This document shows, one piece after another, positions 8,835 through 17,668 of a DNA stretch of 64,000 nt (position 1 is the stretch's first letter; each line of letters opens with the position of its first letter). This DNA is from Pseudomonadota bacterium (GTDB lineage Bacteria; Bdellovibrionota_B; Oligoflexia; Silvanigrellales; Silvanigrellaceae). The DNA lies in NCBI GenBank assembly GCA_009926615.1, contig RFOM01000001.1, positions 62,001-126,000 on the forward strand. The letters are read 5' to 3'. A program made the position numbers and the translations under genes. The notes below the pieces were generated by a model that saw nothing but the letters and a program-made list of their open reading frames with translations, made no database searches and was not told the origin of the DNA.

Positions 8835-9957
8835 AATAAAAGAAAATCTCATACTAAAATGGGAATGTGCGGTCGAGTGGTATCTGCTCAGAGTCGATAA
8901 TGCAAACACCGGCATGAACTCGAAGTTTCGTGCATTTCAAAGCCGCTTCGTTCAGGTGACCGAGCATCCCGAGCATCCGCGCCGGCTTGTTCAGCTGACA
9001 CTCTTGGGAATAATTCTGACCTTCACAGTGATTCTTTTCAGCTGCCAGACTCCGCCGCGGCCGGTCATGCAAATTCAGCCGCGCAAATTTGATGCCTCAA
9101 GACCGGAACGGGAACTTGATCAGCTCTATTTGAAACGAAACGAGGTCATAATCAAAAACTCCGAAAGCGGCTCCAGCACAGGCTCGATCTGGGCGGATTC
9201 ACGTGAACCGAGGGCACTTTTGGCAGATGCCTCACCGTCAAGAGAAGGGCAGACTGTCACAGTACTCATACCTGAAGAACTTCGATTTGATCCCAAAAAT
9301 ACTGCGGCAGACAAAGCCGGCTCAAAAGACAAAAAGACGGCTTCGTCACCTGACAAAGAGACCGGCAAAGACGGGCTGAAACTCACAGACCCCGACGAGG
9401 CAAGTCCATCTCAGAACGCTGCACTCCGTCCGATAAAATCAATGAAAATGCAGATCGTCGGATTTGAGCCGACAGGAGACGTCTACTTGCGGGGCATTCG
9501 CAAGTACACCGGCGCAAACGGCGAAGAAAATTCAATTATGGTCCTTGCCAAGGTCCCGAGACGGCAACTCACGTCATTTCAGCTTGATGCACGCGAACTC
9601 ACAGATATCGCTGTCAACGAGGACCTCGGTGGCCGGATGCGCGAGTATTCGGCACAAGGATGGGACGAAATGGTATCGCGCAGACTTGCCGGCTTTTCAC
9701 CTGATCTCAAAAGTGAACTTGCCTCACTCGACAGCCTCCGTGACGAAATCAAAACTGTTCAGGCTTCACTGCGGGATCAGGCCAAAGCCAACGAACTTGA
9801 ACGCGATCGCATTCGAAAAGAACGCAGCCGTATGAACGGTCAGTCTGCAAATGCTTCGGGCGCACAAGCGCCGTCCGCTCCTGCTCCGGAAGCGAACCCT
9901 GCGGATGCCCGTCAGGCTCCGGCAGCTGCTGAGCCGAAGAAAGAGGGCAACAAGTAA
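8824..9957 (+). CDS. flgH: Flagellar L-ring lipoprotein FlgH (divergent)
   Basis: A divergent L-ring protein. After a hydrophobic segment ending ILFSC (lipobox), the mature part has GSIWADSREPRALLADAS and EGQTVTVLIPE, matching the FlgH core in which a GSLW motif precedes the conserved Asp. A Lys/Asp/Ser-rich insert (about 155-195) precedes a domain of small beta strands (VGFEPTGDVYLRGIRKY). The C-terminal 90 residues are coiled coil and then Ala/Pro-rich, unlike standard FlgH of about 230 residues. The start is uncertain: TTG 8824 has AGGAGAGG upstream but puts about 60 residues before the membrane segment; ATG 8914 gives a more usual lipoprotein but has no clear ribosome site. Confidence 0.75.
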   Translation: MFAEIKENLILKWECAVEWYLLRVDNANTGMNSKFRAFQSRFVQVTEHPEHPRRLVQLTLLGIILTFTVILFSCQTPPRPVMQIQPRKFDASRPERELDQLYLKRNEVIIKNSESGSSTGSIWADSREPRALLADASPSREGQTVTVLIPEELRFDPKNTAADKAGSKDKKTASSPDKETGKDGLKLTDPDEASPSQNAALRPIKSMKMQIVGFEPTGDVYLRGIRKYTGANGEENSIMVLAKVPRRQLTSFQLDARELTDIAVNEDLGGRMREYSAQGWDEMVSRRLAGFSPDLKSELASLDSLRDEIKTVQASLRDQAKANELERDRIRKERSRMNGQSANASGAQAPSAPAPEANPADARQAPAAAEPKKEGNK

Positions 9958-11057
9958 TGGAACTGAATGCTAATTTTAACAGGCTTTATTACATTTGGCT
10001 GTTTCTTGCCGCACTGTGCACGACGTTCATGAGTCAACGCAAAGCCGTGGCGGCAGGAACTCAAAAAAGCGACGAATCCGCATCCGTGCGGCTGAAAGAC
10101 CTTGTTGCATTCAGAGGGGTACGAAGCAATCCCATTGTGGGTTTTGGAATCGTCATCGGACTGCCGGGGACAGGAGACAGCAAGGCGAGTCTTGCGACCA
10201 ATAAAGCCGCTGCAAACCTTCTCAGCCGGCTGGGTTCGCAGGTGACTCCGAATGAGGTTGTCACAAAAAATATTGCAGCCGTGGTCGTGACTGCAGAATT
10301 ACCTCCATTTGCGAGAATAGGTGACAGGCTCGACATTCAGATCGCAACAGTCGGAGACAGTTCAAGTCTGCAGGGCGGAACTTTGCTCATGACGGCGTTA
10401 AGTGCCGCCGACGGGCAGGTTTATGCGGTTGCCCAAGGTCCGCTGAGTCTTGGTACGGCAATGGCCGGAGCACAGGGCGGAGGCGGCGGCAACAACAGCG
10501 CAACAGCTCCAAAAACTATTGCAATCAGCCAGTCGGCAACGGTCGAACGGGAATTTCAGAGCAGTTTTATCAGCAACGGCAATATCGAACTCTCGCTCAA
10601 GAGTGCTGACTTCACCACTGCGCACCGTGTTGCGCATGCGATTAACAAACGCTTCAACGAATTTCTTGCGACCCCGCAAAACAGCGGACTCATCCGCGTC
10701 CGTTTACCCGAACAGGCAAGAGGCTCGGAAAGTTTCACGCCGGTTGATTTCATGGCCGTTCTTGAACAGATTAGGGTTGAACCCGACAGCAGAGCGATAG
10801 TCGTTATCAACGAACGTACCGGAACAATTATAAGCGGAGCTCAGGTGACTGTTCTGCCGGTTGCCATCAGTCACGGTAATCTGGAAATAACCGTTCAGGA
10901 CGAGACCCGTTACGTCAGCAAATTTCCAAAATCGACAACAGTCGGCGATCTGGTGCGGGCTTTGAACGAGCTGGGCGCAGGTCCCAAGGACCTCGTTTCG
11001 ATTCTGCAGGCGCTGGACGCAGCAAACGCCCTCAAAGCCCAGCTCAAACTGATGTGA
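9957..11057 (+). CDS. flgI: Flagellar P-ring protein FlgI
   Basis: A 366-residue periplasmic ring protein around the distal rod. It has an N-terminal signal peptide ending near KAVAAG, followed by VRLKDLVAFRGVRSNPIVGF and GLPGTGDS, the FlgI signature, and the C-terminal VGDLVRALNELGAGPKDLVS and ILQAL...GALxA-like ending. Length is standard. The ATG shares its A with the upstream TAA (TAATG), showing coupling with flgH. A Gly/Asn-rich insert (AQGGGGGNN) lies near residue 180. Confidence 0.95.
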   Translation: MELNANFNRLYYIWLFLAALCTTFMSQRKAVAAGTQKSDESASVRLKDLVAFRGVRSNPIVGFGIVIGLPGTGDSKASLATNKAAANLLSRLGSQVTPNEVVTKNIAAVVVTAELPPFARIGDRLDIQIATVGDSSSLQGGTLLMTALSAADGQVYAVAQGPLSLGTAMAGAQGGGGGNNSATAPKTIAISQSATVEREFQSSFISNGNIELSLKSADFTTAHRVAHAINKRFNEFLATPQNSGLIRVRLPEQARGSESFTPVDFMAVLEQIRVEPDSRAIVVINERTGTIISGAQVTVLPVAISHGNLEITVQDETRYVSKFPKSTTVGDLVRALNELGAGPKDLVSILQALDAANALKAQLKLM

Positions 11058-11067
11058 GGAAAACCCC

Positions 11068-11556
11068 ATGGCACTCTCACTTATTCCCGCACCCCCTGCC
11101 GGTTCCGGAATACCGGCTGCGCAGAATAATCGAACGGAAGCGTCTGCAAAAACCGAAATTCCGACTGAAGCCCAACTGAAAAAGAGACAGGATGCAGAGC
11201 GGGCCGCACAGGAATTCGAAACTTTGTTCGTGGACATGATGGTTAAGTCGATGCGCAAATCGGCACAGGCGGAAGATGTATCCAATGCCGAGGATATTTA
11301 TCAGGGCATGCTCGACTCCGAATATTCGAAGTCCATGACGACCTCAAATAACTTCGGGATCAGGGATAAAATTCTGGACTGGATGGAACAAACGGACCCG
11401 AGCCTGAAAAACGGCAAAAAAGATGCTGAACAGGTCAATACCGACAACAAAAAAACAGACAGCACACCTTCGGCAGACAGTCTCAGAATTCAAAATGAAA
11501 TGTGGGCGCTCAAGGCAGCTTCGCAGGCGTATCAGCTGTCGGGCCGTCCCCGCTGA
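11068..11556 (+). CDS. flgJ: Rod-binding protein FlgJ, N-terminal domain only
   Basis: A 162-residue rod-capping protein. Residues about 45-112 carry the rod-binding signature: AAQEFETLFVDMMVKSMRK, then YQGMLDSEYSKSMT and FGIRDKILD. The muramidase domain found in enterobacterial FlgJ is absent, as in many other phyla, so a separate hydrolase should open the peptidoglycan. Last gene of the ring/rod operon. Its final 47 bases overlap the end of the convergent DUF455/ATP-grasp gene. Confidence 0.9.
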   Translation: MALSLIPAPPAGSGIPAAQNNRTEASAKTEIPTEAQLKKRQDAERAAQEFETLFVDMMVKSMRKSAQAEDVSNAEDIYQGMLDSEYSKSMTTSNNFGIRDKILDWMEQTDPSLKNGKKDAEQVNTDNKKTDSTPSADSLRIQNEMWALKAASQAYQLSGRPR

Positions 11557-13714
11557 ACAAAAACAATTTCTCCAGCCCCATCGACCGCAAATCAGATTGC
11601 ACATTTTTGGATACCAGAAAACAAGTCCAGACACTCAATGACTGTTCTGCAGGAGTTGTTTCCAGCAATCCGCCGGAAATCACGGAGCCTCCGCTGTTTT
11701 CAAAAATAATGACAGGAAAATCGGCTTTCCATCGGTCCCGTAATTCTTCAAAGGTACGCGCATTCAGCTTGTCCAGCATCGGGCGCGTGATATGCAGCCA
11801 AAGACCGGAGCGGCCGGGAACAGTCCGCTTTGAAAGTGCAAGTGCAACGCGGCCCATTGTATGACGCGAATTTATTTCAATCATCGGAAAAAGACGAAGG
11901 CCGCCTTCCTTGTCTCTGAAAACGAAAGCATCAATCCCGAATGATCCGCGATAACCTCTTTCCGAAAGTCGTTTTCCCGTCCAAAGGGCAATATCCCTGA
12001 GAATCTCTTCCGGAGAACGCCCGAAACTTTTTCCGTAAAAGAATTTCAAAAGTTCAGGTTCCGCGTCATTCAAAAAACGTCCGACACAGGAACCCAGATA
12101 CTGACCGCGACCGGAATTCAAAACACGGGTCATTCCCAAAAATATCGTATTTGACTCGCGGCCGCAGCAGTCGATTCGCGCCTGTACCGACAAGTCCACT
12201 ACCCGTTCAAAATAAGGCTGCACAACCGGAATCTCGCCGGTCTGCCATGACTTTTTGAACCACTGCCGGATGATCTCTGGCTGTGAGATCCAGCCTCCGT
12301 CGCGGAAAGTGCCATAAATGCGATGGCGTCCGGACGCACTCAAAGGACGTTTGGCAACAAAGCGGTCATCGGGAAAACAGACAGAATAATTTCCGATGAA
12401 TTCATCAAAAGTCTCGCAATGACCAATAACCATACCAATAGAACCGGCATCAACAAGGAGATTCTTCTCCGGACACTGATGCAGATATTCGGCCAAAAGA
12501 CCAAGAGCAGACGCCTTCGAATGAATCCACCGCAAATCATCGCCTGAACCGCAGAAAACTGATTCGCTTCCGGCATCAAGATACTTTTCAATCCGCTGTG
12601 AGGTCGGTGAAACTGACCACGGTACAAGCCCGCTGATTTTACGTGCTTTAAGAATTTCCTTCAGACTGTTTTCCGACAGTTCTCCGGTGCAGATCTCGGG
12701 CATCAAGAATCCGGCATCCCTGAGTCCGAGCAGAAATCCGGTCGGCATTGAGCGCGGCAGGATCACGAGGTCCGCCTGCGTCGCAAGAAACAGCATGACA
12801 GGCGACAGATCATCACGCGCCGCGACCAGAGCACGACTGAGGACCGGAGACCGGCCGCCTGAAGCTCTGACATCCTCCTCCGCTTCCGGATTAAAGAACA
12901 TTGCCCTTGGCGGCCGGCCTTTGGACTGGCTGAAAACGCGAAGCTGAGAAATGTAGTCCTCATCAAGACCGACTTCACGCCTGTAATCGGTTCTGAAAAT
13001 CATGCCCTTGGCGCGCGAGGGATTTATTTCAGTCCCCAAGGCCAGACAAAAAGCCTGCCAGTCTGACGCGTTACCGGTTTTCCAGCGTCTGAACCAATTC
13101 AAACCATGCCGAACGTGAGTCATTTCATCGGCAAGAACGGTATCGAGCAGCGAGGCCGTCGAATGATCGCCCGTCTCCTGCAGGACGTCGCGAAAGTAAG
13201 CTGCAAAATCGAGATTGGCCTGTTCAAAGGTCAGGCTCATTCTGCTGACGTAATCCATGGGTGTTTTCATTGACGAGCACTGCGACCAGAAAAAGTCGTT
13301 CAAAGGAAGATCTCCGAACTCGATTCCAAAGTCCTTCATTCTCAAAATATAAGCTCTTAAATGTCTTTGTTCGTCACGCATCGTGTGAGCGATGCCCATC
13401 CGAAATGAAGAGGGCGCATCCTGAAACTTCAGAAGAGCCAGTGCCATAAGCTCAAGAGCCAAAAGTTCATGATTTGCAAAAAAATGCAGAAGAACGCCGA
13501 CCTGCTCGGGCCTTAAAAGATCACTGCGTGTCGGGAACGGGATCTTTACGGAGCTTTTCCAGATGTCGAGAGACAGCTTCTCCGACCTCGCCGGCCGCGA
13601 CGGAACGACGAAATCAATCTGCGGTGCACAGTCCGTCAGTTCGTCAGGATCGGCAATTTTTTCATTCAGCGACGCCGACAGCAAAACCCTGCCTGCAAAT
13701 TCAGACAATTCCAT
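11510..13714 (-). CDS. DUF455 ferritin-like domain fused to ATP-grasp-like domain
   Basis: A 734-residue soluble protein with two recognisable halves. Residues about 70-260 match DUF455, a ferritin-like four-helix domain: ANHELLALELMALALLKF, then TMRDEQRHLRAY, LTFEQANLDF and VLADEMTHVRHG. Likely metal ligands are Glu83 or Glu88, Glu115, His118, Glu164, Glu197 and His200. Residues about 390-680 look like an ATP-grasp enzyme, with Lys455 in RFVAKRPLSASGRHR, Asp595 in FGIDAFVFRD, and Glu613 and Asn615 in MIEINSRHTMGR as likely ATP-Mg ligands. Known ATP-grasp enzymes ligate a carboxylate to an amine or thiol. The gene stands alone on the opposite strand between two flagellar blocks. GGAG upstream of ATG 13714 supports the start. 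Substrate unknown. Confidence 0.75.
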   Translation of the reverse strand: MELSEFAGRVLLSASLNEKIADPDELTDCAPQIDFVVPSRPARSEKLSLDIWKSSVKIPFPTRSDLLRPEQVGVLLHFFANHELLALELMALALLKFQDAPSSFRMGIAHTMRDEQRHLRAYILRMKDFGIEFGDLPLNDFFWSQCSSMKTPMDYVSRMSLTFEQANLDFAAYFRDVLQETGDHSTASLLDTVLADEMTHVRHGLNWFRRWKTGNASDWQAFCLALGTEINPSRAKGMIFRTDYRREVGLDEDYISQLRVFSQSKGRPPRAMFFNPEAEEDVRASGGRSPVLSRALVAARDDLSPVMLFLATQADLVILPRSMPTGFLLGLRDAGFLMPEICTGELSENSLKEILKARKISGLVPWSVSPTSQRIEKYLDAGSESVFCGSGDDLRWIHSKASALGLLAEYLHQCPEKNLLVDAGSIGMVIGHCETFDEFIGNYSVCFPDDRFVAKRPLSASGRHRIYGTFRDGGWISQPEIIRQWFKKSWQTGEIPVVQPYFERVVDLSVQARIDCCGRESNTIFLGMTRVLNSGRGQYLGSCVGRFLNDAEPELLKFFYGKSFGRSPEEILRDIALWTGKRLSERGYRGSFGIDAFVFRDKEGGLRLFPMIEINSRHTMGRVALALSKRTVPGRSGLWLHITRPMLDKLNARTFEELRDRWKADFPVIIFENSGGSVISGGLLETTPAEQSLSVWTCFLVSKNVQSDLRSMGLEKLFLFSGDGPTADTPAKLP

Positions 13715-13935
13715 AAAATCTCCGCCACTCGCCCCAATGGACTACGTGGACCCGTGCATTCCTGCAACAAAAACCTGACCCGAAAGGGGAAAATACGGCC
13801 GCCCGACGCACACTGCTGCCAAAAATGGAAAATCTTGCCGAGGCCAAGCCCGACATACGGCCAGATTTACACCATGCACACCGTCTTCAATCTGAGAAGC
13901 TCTGAGGGCACGACATTGCGGCCATGGGAGTAAAC
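13715..13935. other. Divergent intergenic region before fliL
   Basis: About 220 bases separate the DUF455/ATP-grasp gene from fliL. It must hold the promoters of both, since they diverge. I searched for a sigma-54 pattern (GG and GC dinucleotides in TGGCAC-N5-TTGC) and a sigma-28 pattern and saw no convincing match. A GGGAG at 13927-13931 is the ribosome site of fliL. Confidence 0.4.
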
Positions 13936-14862
13936 ATGTCCAAAAAAGAAGAAAAAAAGCCGGCACAGGAAGCAAAAGCTGAAAAAGGACCACCGGACGA
14001 AATTGCGGAAACACGCAAAAAACGCAAACTTGTCCTTATTGCCGGAATAGCGGGAGTAGTGCTGACCGCAGCGCTGGCCGGCGGATTTTTTGTCTACAAA
14101 ACCTTCATGACAAAATCCGCATCGATGGCTGCCAAATCCGATCACGGAAAGACTGACGGAGCTCACGATTCAAAGGATTCAGGCAAAGATAAAGACGCCG
14201 CAAAACACGATAGTAAAGACGGCGCGAAACACGACAGTAAAGACGGCGCGAAAGACGATAAAAAAGACGCGGCAAAGGACGATAAGAAAGACGCGGCAAA
14301 GGACGATAAGAAAGACGCGGCAAAAGACGAGAAAAAAGACGACAAAAAGGACGCAGCAAAAGACGACAAAAAAGAAGATAAAAAGGACGCGGCAAAAGAC
14401 GAAAAGAAGGATGCCAAGAAAGACGGAGGCAAAGATGACAAAAAAGATGACAAAAAAGATGCCTCCAAAGACGGAAAAAAAGACGGAAAATCCGACGCGT
14501 CAGGAGGCGACAAAAAAGACGAGAAGGCTGACCTCAAGGCCTTTAAATCCGATGAGCAGTTCGGCGAAACATTTCAACTCCCGCGTATGGATTTAAACCT
14601 CGGTAATCCGCTTGAAAACAGGTATCTGAGAATCGCAGTCTCCATCGAATTTACCGGTGGAAAGACACAGGGTGAGGAACTCAAAAAACGTGAGCCGCAG
14701 ATCAGGGATCTGATAATAAGTTCTGTCAGTTCGAGGACAAGACTCGATCTCCTCTCTGAACGCGGAAAAGAAAAGCTCCGAAGAGAACTCATCAACAAAA
14801 TGAACGAATCGTTCGAGAGACCGGTCAAGACAATTTACTTCACAGATTTTTTGGTGGAGTGA
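13936..14862 (+). CDS. fliL: Flagellar basal body-associated protein FliL with long Lys/Asp repeat
   Basis: A 308-residue single-pass membrane protein that associates with stator and basal body. A basic N-terminus is followed by a membrane segment (about 30-52). Residues about 72-198 are an almost pure Lys/Asp/Ala low-complexity stretch. The C-terminal 110 residues are the FliL domain: LPRMDLNLGNPLENRYLRIA, then REPQIRDLIISSVSS and INKMNESF...VKTIYFTDFLVE-like ending. FliL is usually 150-180 residues, so the repeat nearly doubles it and presumably acts as a flexible charged periplasmic tether. Start ATG 13936 has GGGAG five bases before it; ATG 13924 does not. Confidence 0.9.
   Translation: MSKKEEKKPAQEAKAEKGPPDEIAETRKKRKLVLIAGIAGVVLTAALAGGFFVYKTFMTKSASMAAKSDHGKTDGAHDSKDSGKDKDAAKHDSKDGAKHDSKDGAKDDKKDAAKDDKKDAAKDDKKDAAKDEKKDDKKDAAKDDKKEDKKDAAKDEKKDAKKDGGKDDKKDDKKDASKDGKKDGKSDASGGDKKDEKADLKAFKSDEQFGETFQLPRMDLNLGNPLENRYLRIAVSIEFTGGKTQGEELKKREPQIRDLIISSVSSRTRLDLLSERGKEKLRRELINKMNESFERPVKTIYFTDFLVE
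14206..14325 (+). repeat. Five tandem 24-bp units inside fliL
   Basis: Two units beginning cacga(t/c)agtaaagac (14206-14253) are followed in register by three near-identical units beginning gacgataa(a/g)aaagac (14254-14325). Each encodes eight residues of the form D/H-D-K/S-K-D-A/G-A-K. The pattern decays further right to about 14533. The sharp DNA identity of adjacent copies suggests recent expansion by slippage or unequal recombination, and copy number may vary between strains. Confidence 0.85.
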
Positions 14863-14865
14863 TTC

Positions 14866-15849
14866 ATGGAACAACAAGTACTCAGCCAAAGCGAAGTTGA
14901 TGCTCTGCTAAATGCCGTGTCCGACGGACGAATCGACACGCAGGAGCAGGACGACAAAGGACAGGAAAGCAGTTTTGTCCGGTACGACCTCACGAACCAA
15001 GACCGAATCATCCGTGGTCGTATGCCGACTTTGGATATTATTCATGACCGGTTTATCCGTCTGTTCCGCGTATCATTGTCAGCAGCCTTAAGAAAAGTCG
15101 CAAACATCGGCGTCAACAGCAGCGGTCCGATTAAATTCGGGGAATTCATGAACAGTCTTCCCCTGCCCAGCTGTCTGAATATCCTTCGCGTCGACCCGCT
15201 GCGCGGATCGGCCGTCATGGTCATCGAAGCAAAGCTTCTCTACGGACTGGTCGACAGCCTTTTCGGCGGCGGAGACGTGCCCTACACCAAAATCGAAGGA
15301 AAAGACTTCACCCAAATCGAAATCAAGATTGCGCGCCGTATTGTTATGGCGGCGATTGATGATTTGGAAAAAGCATGGGCTCCGGTTTTTCCGCTCAAAA
15401 TCCATTATTCGCGAACAGAGATCAATCCTCAGTTCGTCGCTGTCGTTCCGCCGTCCGACGTCGTGATTTCAACCACCTTTGATGTCGAACTCGAAAAAAT
15501 GAGCGGTTCGATAAAACTGATCATTCCATATTCAACGCTGGAACCGATCAAAGGAAAACTGAGTGTCGGATTCCAAAATGAACAGCTTGAAGTTGACCAT
15601 ATCTGGATCAACCGAATCAAAAACCAGCTGCTCGGAACACACGTTAATTTGTCGTGCACGCTGGGAAATGCATGGATAAACCTGCGCGACATGATGGAAC
15701 TTGCGGTCGGCGACATCATTATCCTCGACCACGAGGCAAACAAACCACTCAACATCACCGTTGAGGGAATTCACAAATTCAAAGGAATACCGGGTATCGT
15801 CCGCGGAAACAGAGCGATTAAAATTACAGAGACCATGGGAGAAATGTAA
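14866..15849 (+). CDS. fliM: Flagellar motor switch protein FliM
   Basis: A 327-residue C-ring protein. The N-terminal VLSQSEVDALLNAV is the CheY-P binding segment, followed by the middle domain with DIIHDRFIRLFRVSLSAALR, MNSLPLPSCL and LVDSLFGGG, and a C-terminal SpoA domain (VNLSCTLGNAWINLRDMMEL). All are typical FliM motifs. Its stop overlaps the fliN start as ATGTAATG. Together with FliN it forms the switch that CheY (26301) would act on. Confidence 0.97.
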   Translation: MEQQVLSQSEVDALLNAVSDGRIDTQEQDDKGQESSFVRYDLTNQDRIIRGRMPTLDIIHDRFIRLFRVSLSAALRKVANIGVNSSGPIKFGEFMNSLPLPSCLNILRVDPLRGSAVMVIEAKLLYGLVDSLFGGGDVPYTKIEGKDFTQIEIKIARRIVMAAIDDLEKAWAPVFPLKIHYSRTEINPQFVAVVPPSDVVISTTFDVELEKMSGSIKLIIPYSTLEPIKGKLSVGFQNEQLEVDHIWINRIKNQLLGTHVNLSCTLGNAWINLRDMMELAVGDIIILDHEANKPLNITVEGIHKFKGIPGIVRGNRAIKITETMGEM

Positions 15850-16250
15850 TGGAAGACAATCAGGGATTCAGTCCGGAAGATTTCGGACTCGACAGCAAAG
15901 CTCTCGGCGCGTCTTCTCAGCAGGACCAGTCAAACCTGAGCAAATTCGGGGAAGAATCCTCGATGAACCGCGTCGACATTTCGCGGATGAAAATGGTCCT
16001 CGATGTTCCGCTTAAAGTCACAGTGGAACTCGGCAGAACAAAACTGCTGGTCAACGACCTTCTGCAGCTTGGTCAGGGTTCCGTGATTGAACTCGACAAG
16101 ATGGCCGGCGAGCCCATGGAAATCTACGTCAACGACAAACTTGTTGCCATGGGCGAAGTTGTTGTCGTGAACGAAAAATTCGGCGTCCGTCTCACAGACG
16201 TTATGAGCGGACTCGGAATTGAAGACGTTCCTCCGCCGGATGCAGTCTGA
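15849..16250 (+). CDS. fliN: Flagellar motor switch protein FliN
   Basis: A 133-residue C-ring protein: about 40 variable N-terminal residues and one SpoA domain, with VLDVPLKVTVELGRTKLLVN, LGQGSVIELDKMAGEPMEIY and VVVNEKFGVRLTDV. This is the invariant FliN core. ATG overlaps the fliM stop. Length and order fliM-fliN-fliO-fliP are standard. Confidence 0.97.
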   Translation: MEDNQGFSPEDFGLDSKALGASSQQDQSNLSKFGEESSMNRVDISRMKMVLDVPLKVTVELGRTKLLVNDLLQLGQGSVIELDKMAGEPMEIYVNDKLVAMGEVVVVNEKFGVRLTDVMSGLGIEDVPPPDAV

Positions 16251-16277
16251 ACGAACAAAAAAATCCGAGGTTAAGCA

Positions 16278-17612
16278 ATGAAAGCCGAAAATAAATTCTC
16301 CCGAACCGGTTCCTCTCTTGCCAAGTCGTTTATCGTTGCAGGATTGACATCTGCAGCCGGTGCAAATGCAGCACCGGTCGGGCAGACATCCGCAGGCTTC
16401 ATTGCAAAAAATCAGTCTGCCGGTGAAACTGCGTCGTCCGAAAAAATTGACGGTGCACAAAAACAGATGACCGCTTCACTTGTTCCGCCGATACCTGCCG
16501 CTGATACGGCTCCTTCCGGAGGTGTTCTCGAGGTTACCTCCCAGCGCAATCCGACCGGTTCAAGTCTGCAGACAGGTTCATCTGCATCCAACGCGGCAGT
16601 CGCAGGTCCTTCGTCCGACGTTACGGCGAAAATCGACCAGCAACAAAAAAACGAAACTTCGCCGGTCACGCCGATGAACGTCAATGCAGCAAATCTTCTG
16701 GCGGGAACGACGCCCGAGAACAACAAACAAAATGCTCAAAAACCGACTGACGAAAAGAAAACGAATCCGGAAAATACAACAGGCCAATCAACTGTGCAGG
16801 CGCTGATCCCCAACGGAGCAGCTCTCCAGTCCCAACTGCTTCCGCTCGGACAAAACGACGGATTTCCGTGGTCAGGGCTACTTGCAGGGGGGTTCCTGAT
16901 CTTGGGAATCGCAGCAGCAGGCGTCCTGACTGTGCGGCTGAAGCAAGGCCGCGGTCTGTCTGCCGGAAAAGCGGAGAAACAGCTTCAACTGATTACGACG
17001 ATGTCGTTATCTCCCAAACGGCAAATTATGCTTGTCCGAATCAGAGACAAAGAAGTCGCTTTGGCATCAACCGAGCATGGCATCACAATGCTGACGGAAT
17101 TGAACGGCGATCAAAACCTGTCAGGGTCACTGATCCGTGACGGCGGCGATGAGCCGCGCAGACGCAAAGTTCAGCAAAAGACGTATGCCGAAGAACCGGT
17201 AAAACTCGTCTCGGCACCGGCCGCCGAGACGGAAGACGCAGGTCAGGAGACAGCAATTGCACGCTCTGAAATGCTTATGGGGGCGCTCAAAAACCTGCGA
17301 GAAAAGAATCTCAGAAACCGTGAAACAAAGGTAAGCCAGACTCTTCCGGCGGAGAATACGAGACAGGCAGCTGCAGCTCCTCTGCCCACCGAGCGGAAAG
17401 CCGCATCGGCCGATCCTGCGCAGTCAAAAACTGAATCAACAATGAAACAGACACGTGCTGCGTTTCCCAAATATCTGGCAAACGCATTCGAGCAGGAAAG
17501 CAAAAGAGCTCTTCCGCAGAACCAGAGCCAAAATGCATCGAATCAGGATGAGGCCGGAAACGTGACCAACATGATCCGCGAACGGCTTAAGGAACTCAGG
17601 CCGCTGTCATAA
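16278..17612 (+). CDS. fliO: FliO-like flagellar export assembly protein with large exported N-terminus
   Basis: A 444-residue protein in the fliO position between fliN and fliP. A probable signal peptide (cleavage near GANA-AP) is followed by about 160 Ser/Thr/Gln/Asn/Pro-rich residues, one membrane segment (about 196-220) and a cytoplasmic part whose core (LQLITTMSLSPKRQIMLVRI, then ALASTEHGITML) matches the FliO domain. The C-terminal 150 residues are Ala/Glu/Gln-rich. Typical FliO is 100-200 residues; FliO helps assemble FliP into the export gate. Both extensions are unusual in size and their role is unknown. Confidence 0.8.
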   Translation: MKAENKFSRTGSSLAKSFIVAGLTSAAGANAAPVGQTSAGFIAKNQSAGETASSEKIDGAQKQMTASLVPPIPAADTAPSGGVLEVTSQRNPTGSSLQTGSSASNAAVAGPSSDVTAKIDQQQKNETSPVTPMNVNAANLLAGTTPENNKQNAQKPTDEKKTNPENTTGQSTVQALIPNGAALQSQLLPLGQNDGFPWSGLLAGGFLILGIAAAGVLTVRLKQGRGLSAGKAEKQLQLITTMSLSPKRQIMLVRIRDKEVALASTEHGITMLTELNGDQNLSGSLIRDGGDEPRRRKVQQKTYAEEPVKLVSAPAAETEDAGQETAIARSEMLMGALKNLREKNLRNRETKVSQTLPAENTRQAAAAPLPTERKAASADPAQSKTESTMKQTRAAFPKYLANAFEQESKRALPQNQSQNASNQDEAGNVTNMIRERLKELRPLS

Positions 17613-17668
17613 TCGAAGCACAAACGGCGCGGCAGAAAAACAATGACACGACCTGAGGAATTGGAACG

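Noticed and set aside
14206-14325. CRISPR-like array
   Set aside because: The 24-bp units are directly joined with no spacers, lie in frame within fliL and encode the charged linker.
14105-14537. Long minus-strand frames inside fliL (Ser/Phe-rich and Arg/Leu-rich)
   Set aside because: They are mirror frames of the Lys/Asp repeat, kept open by its codon bias, with no ribosome site or independent support.
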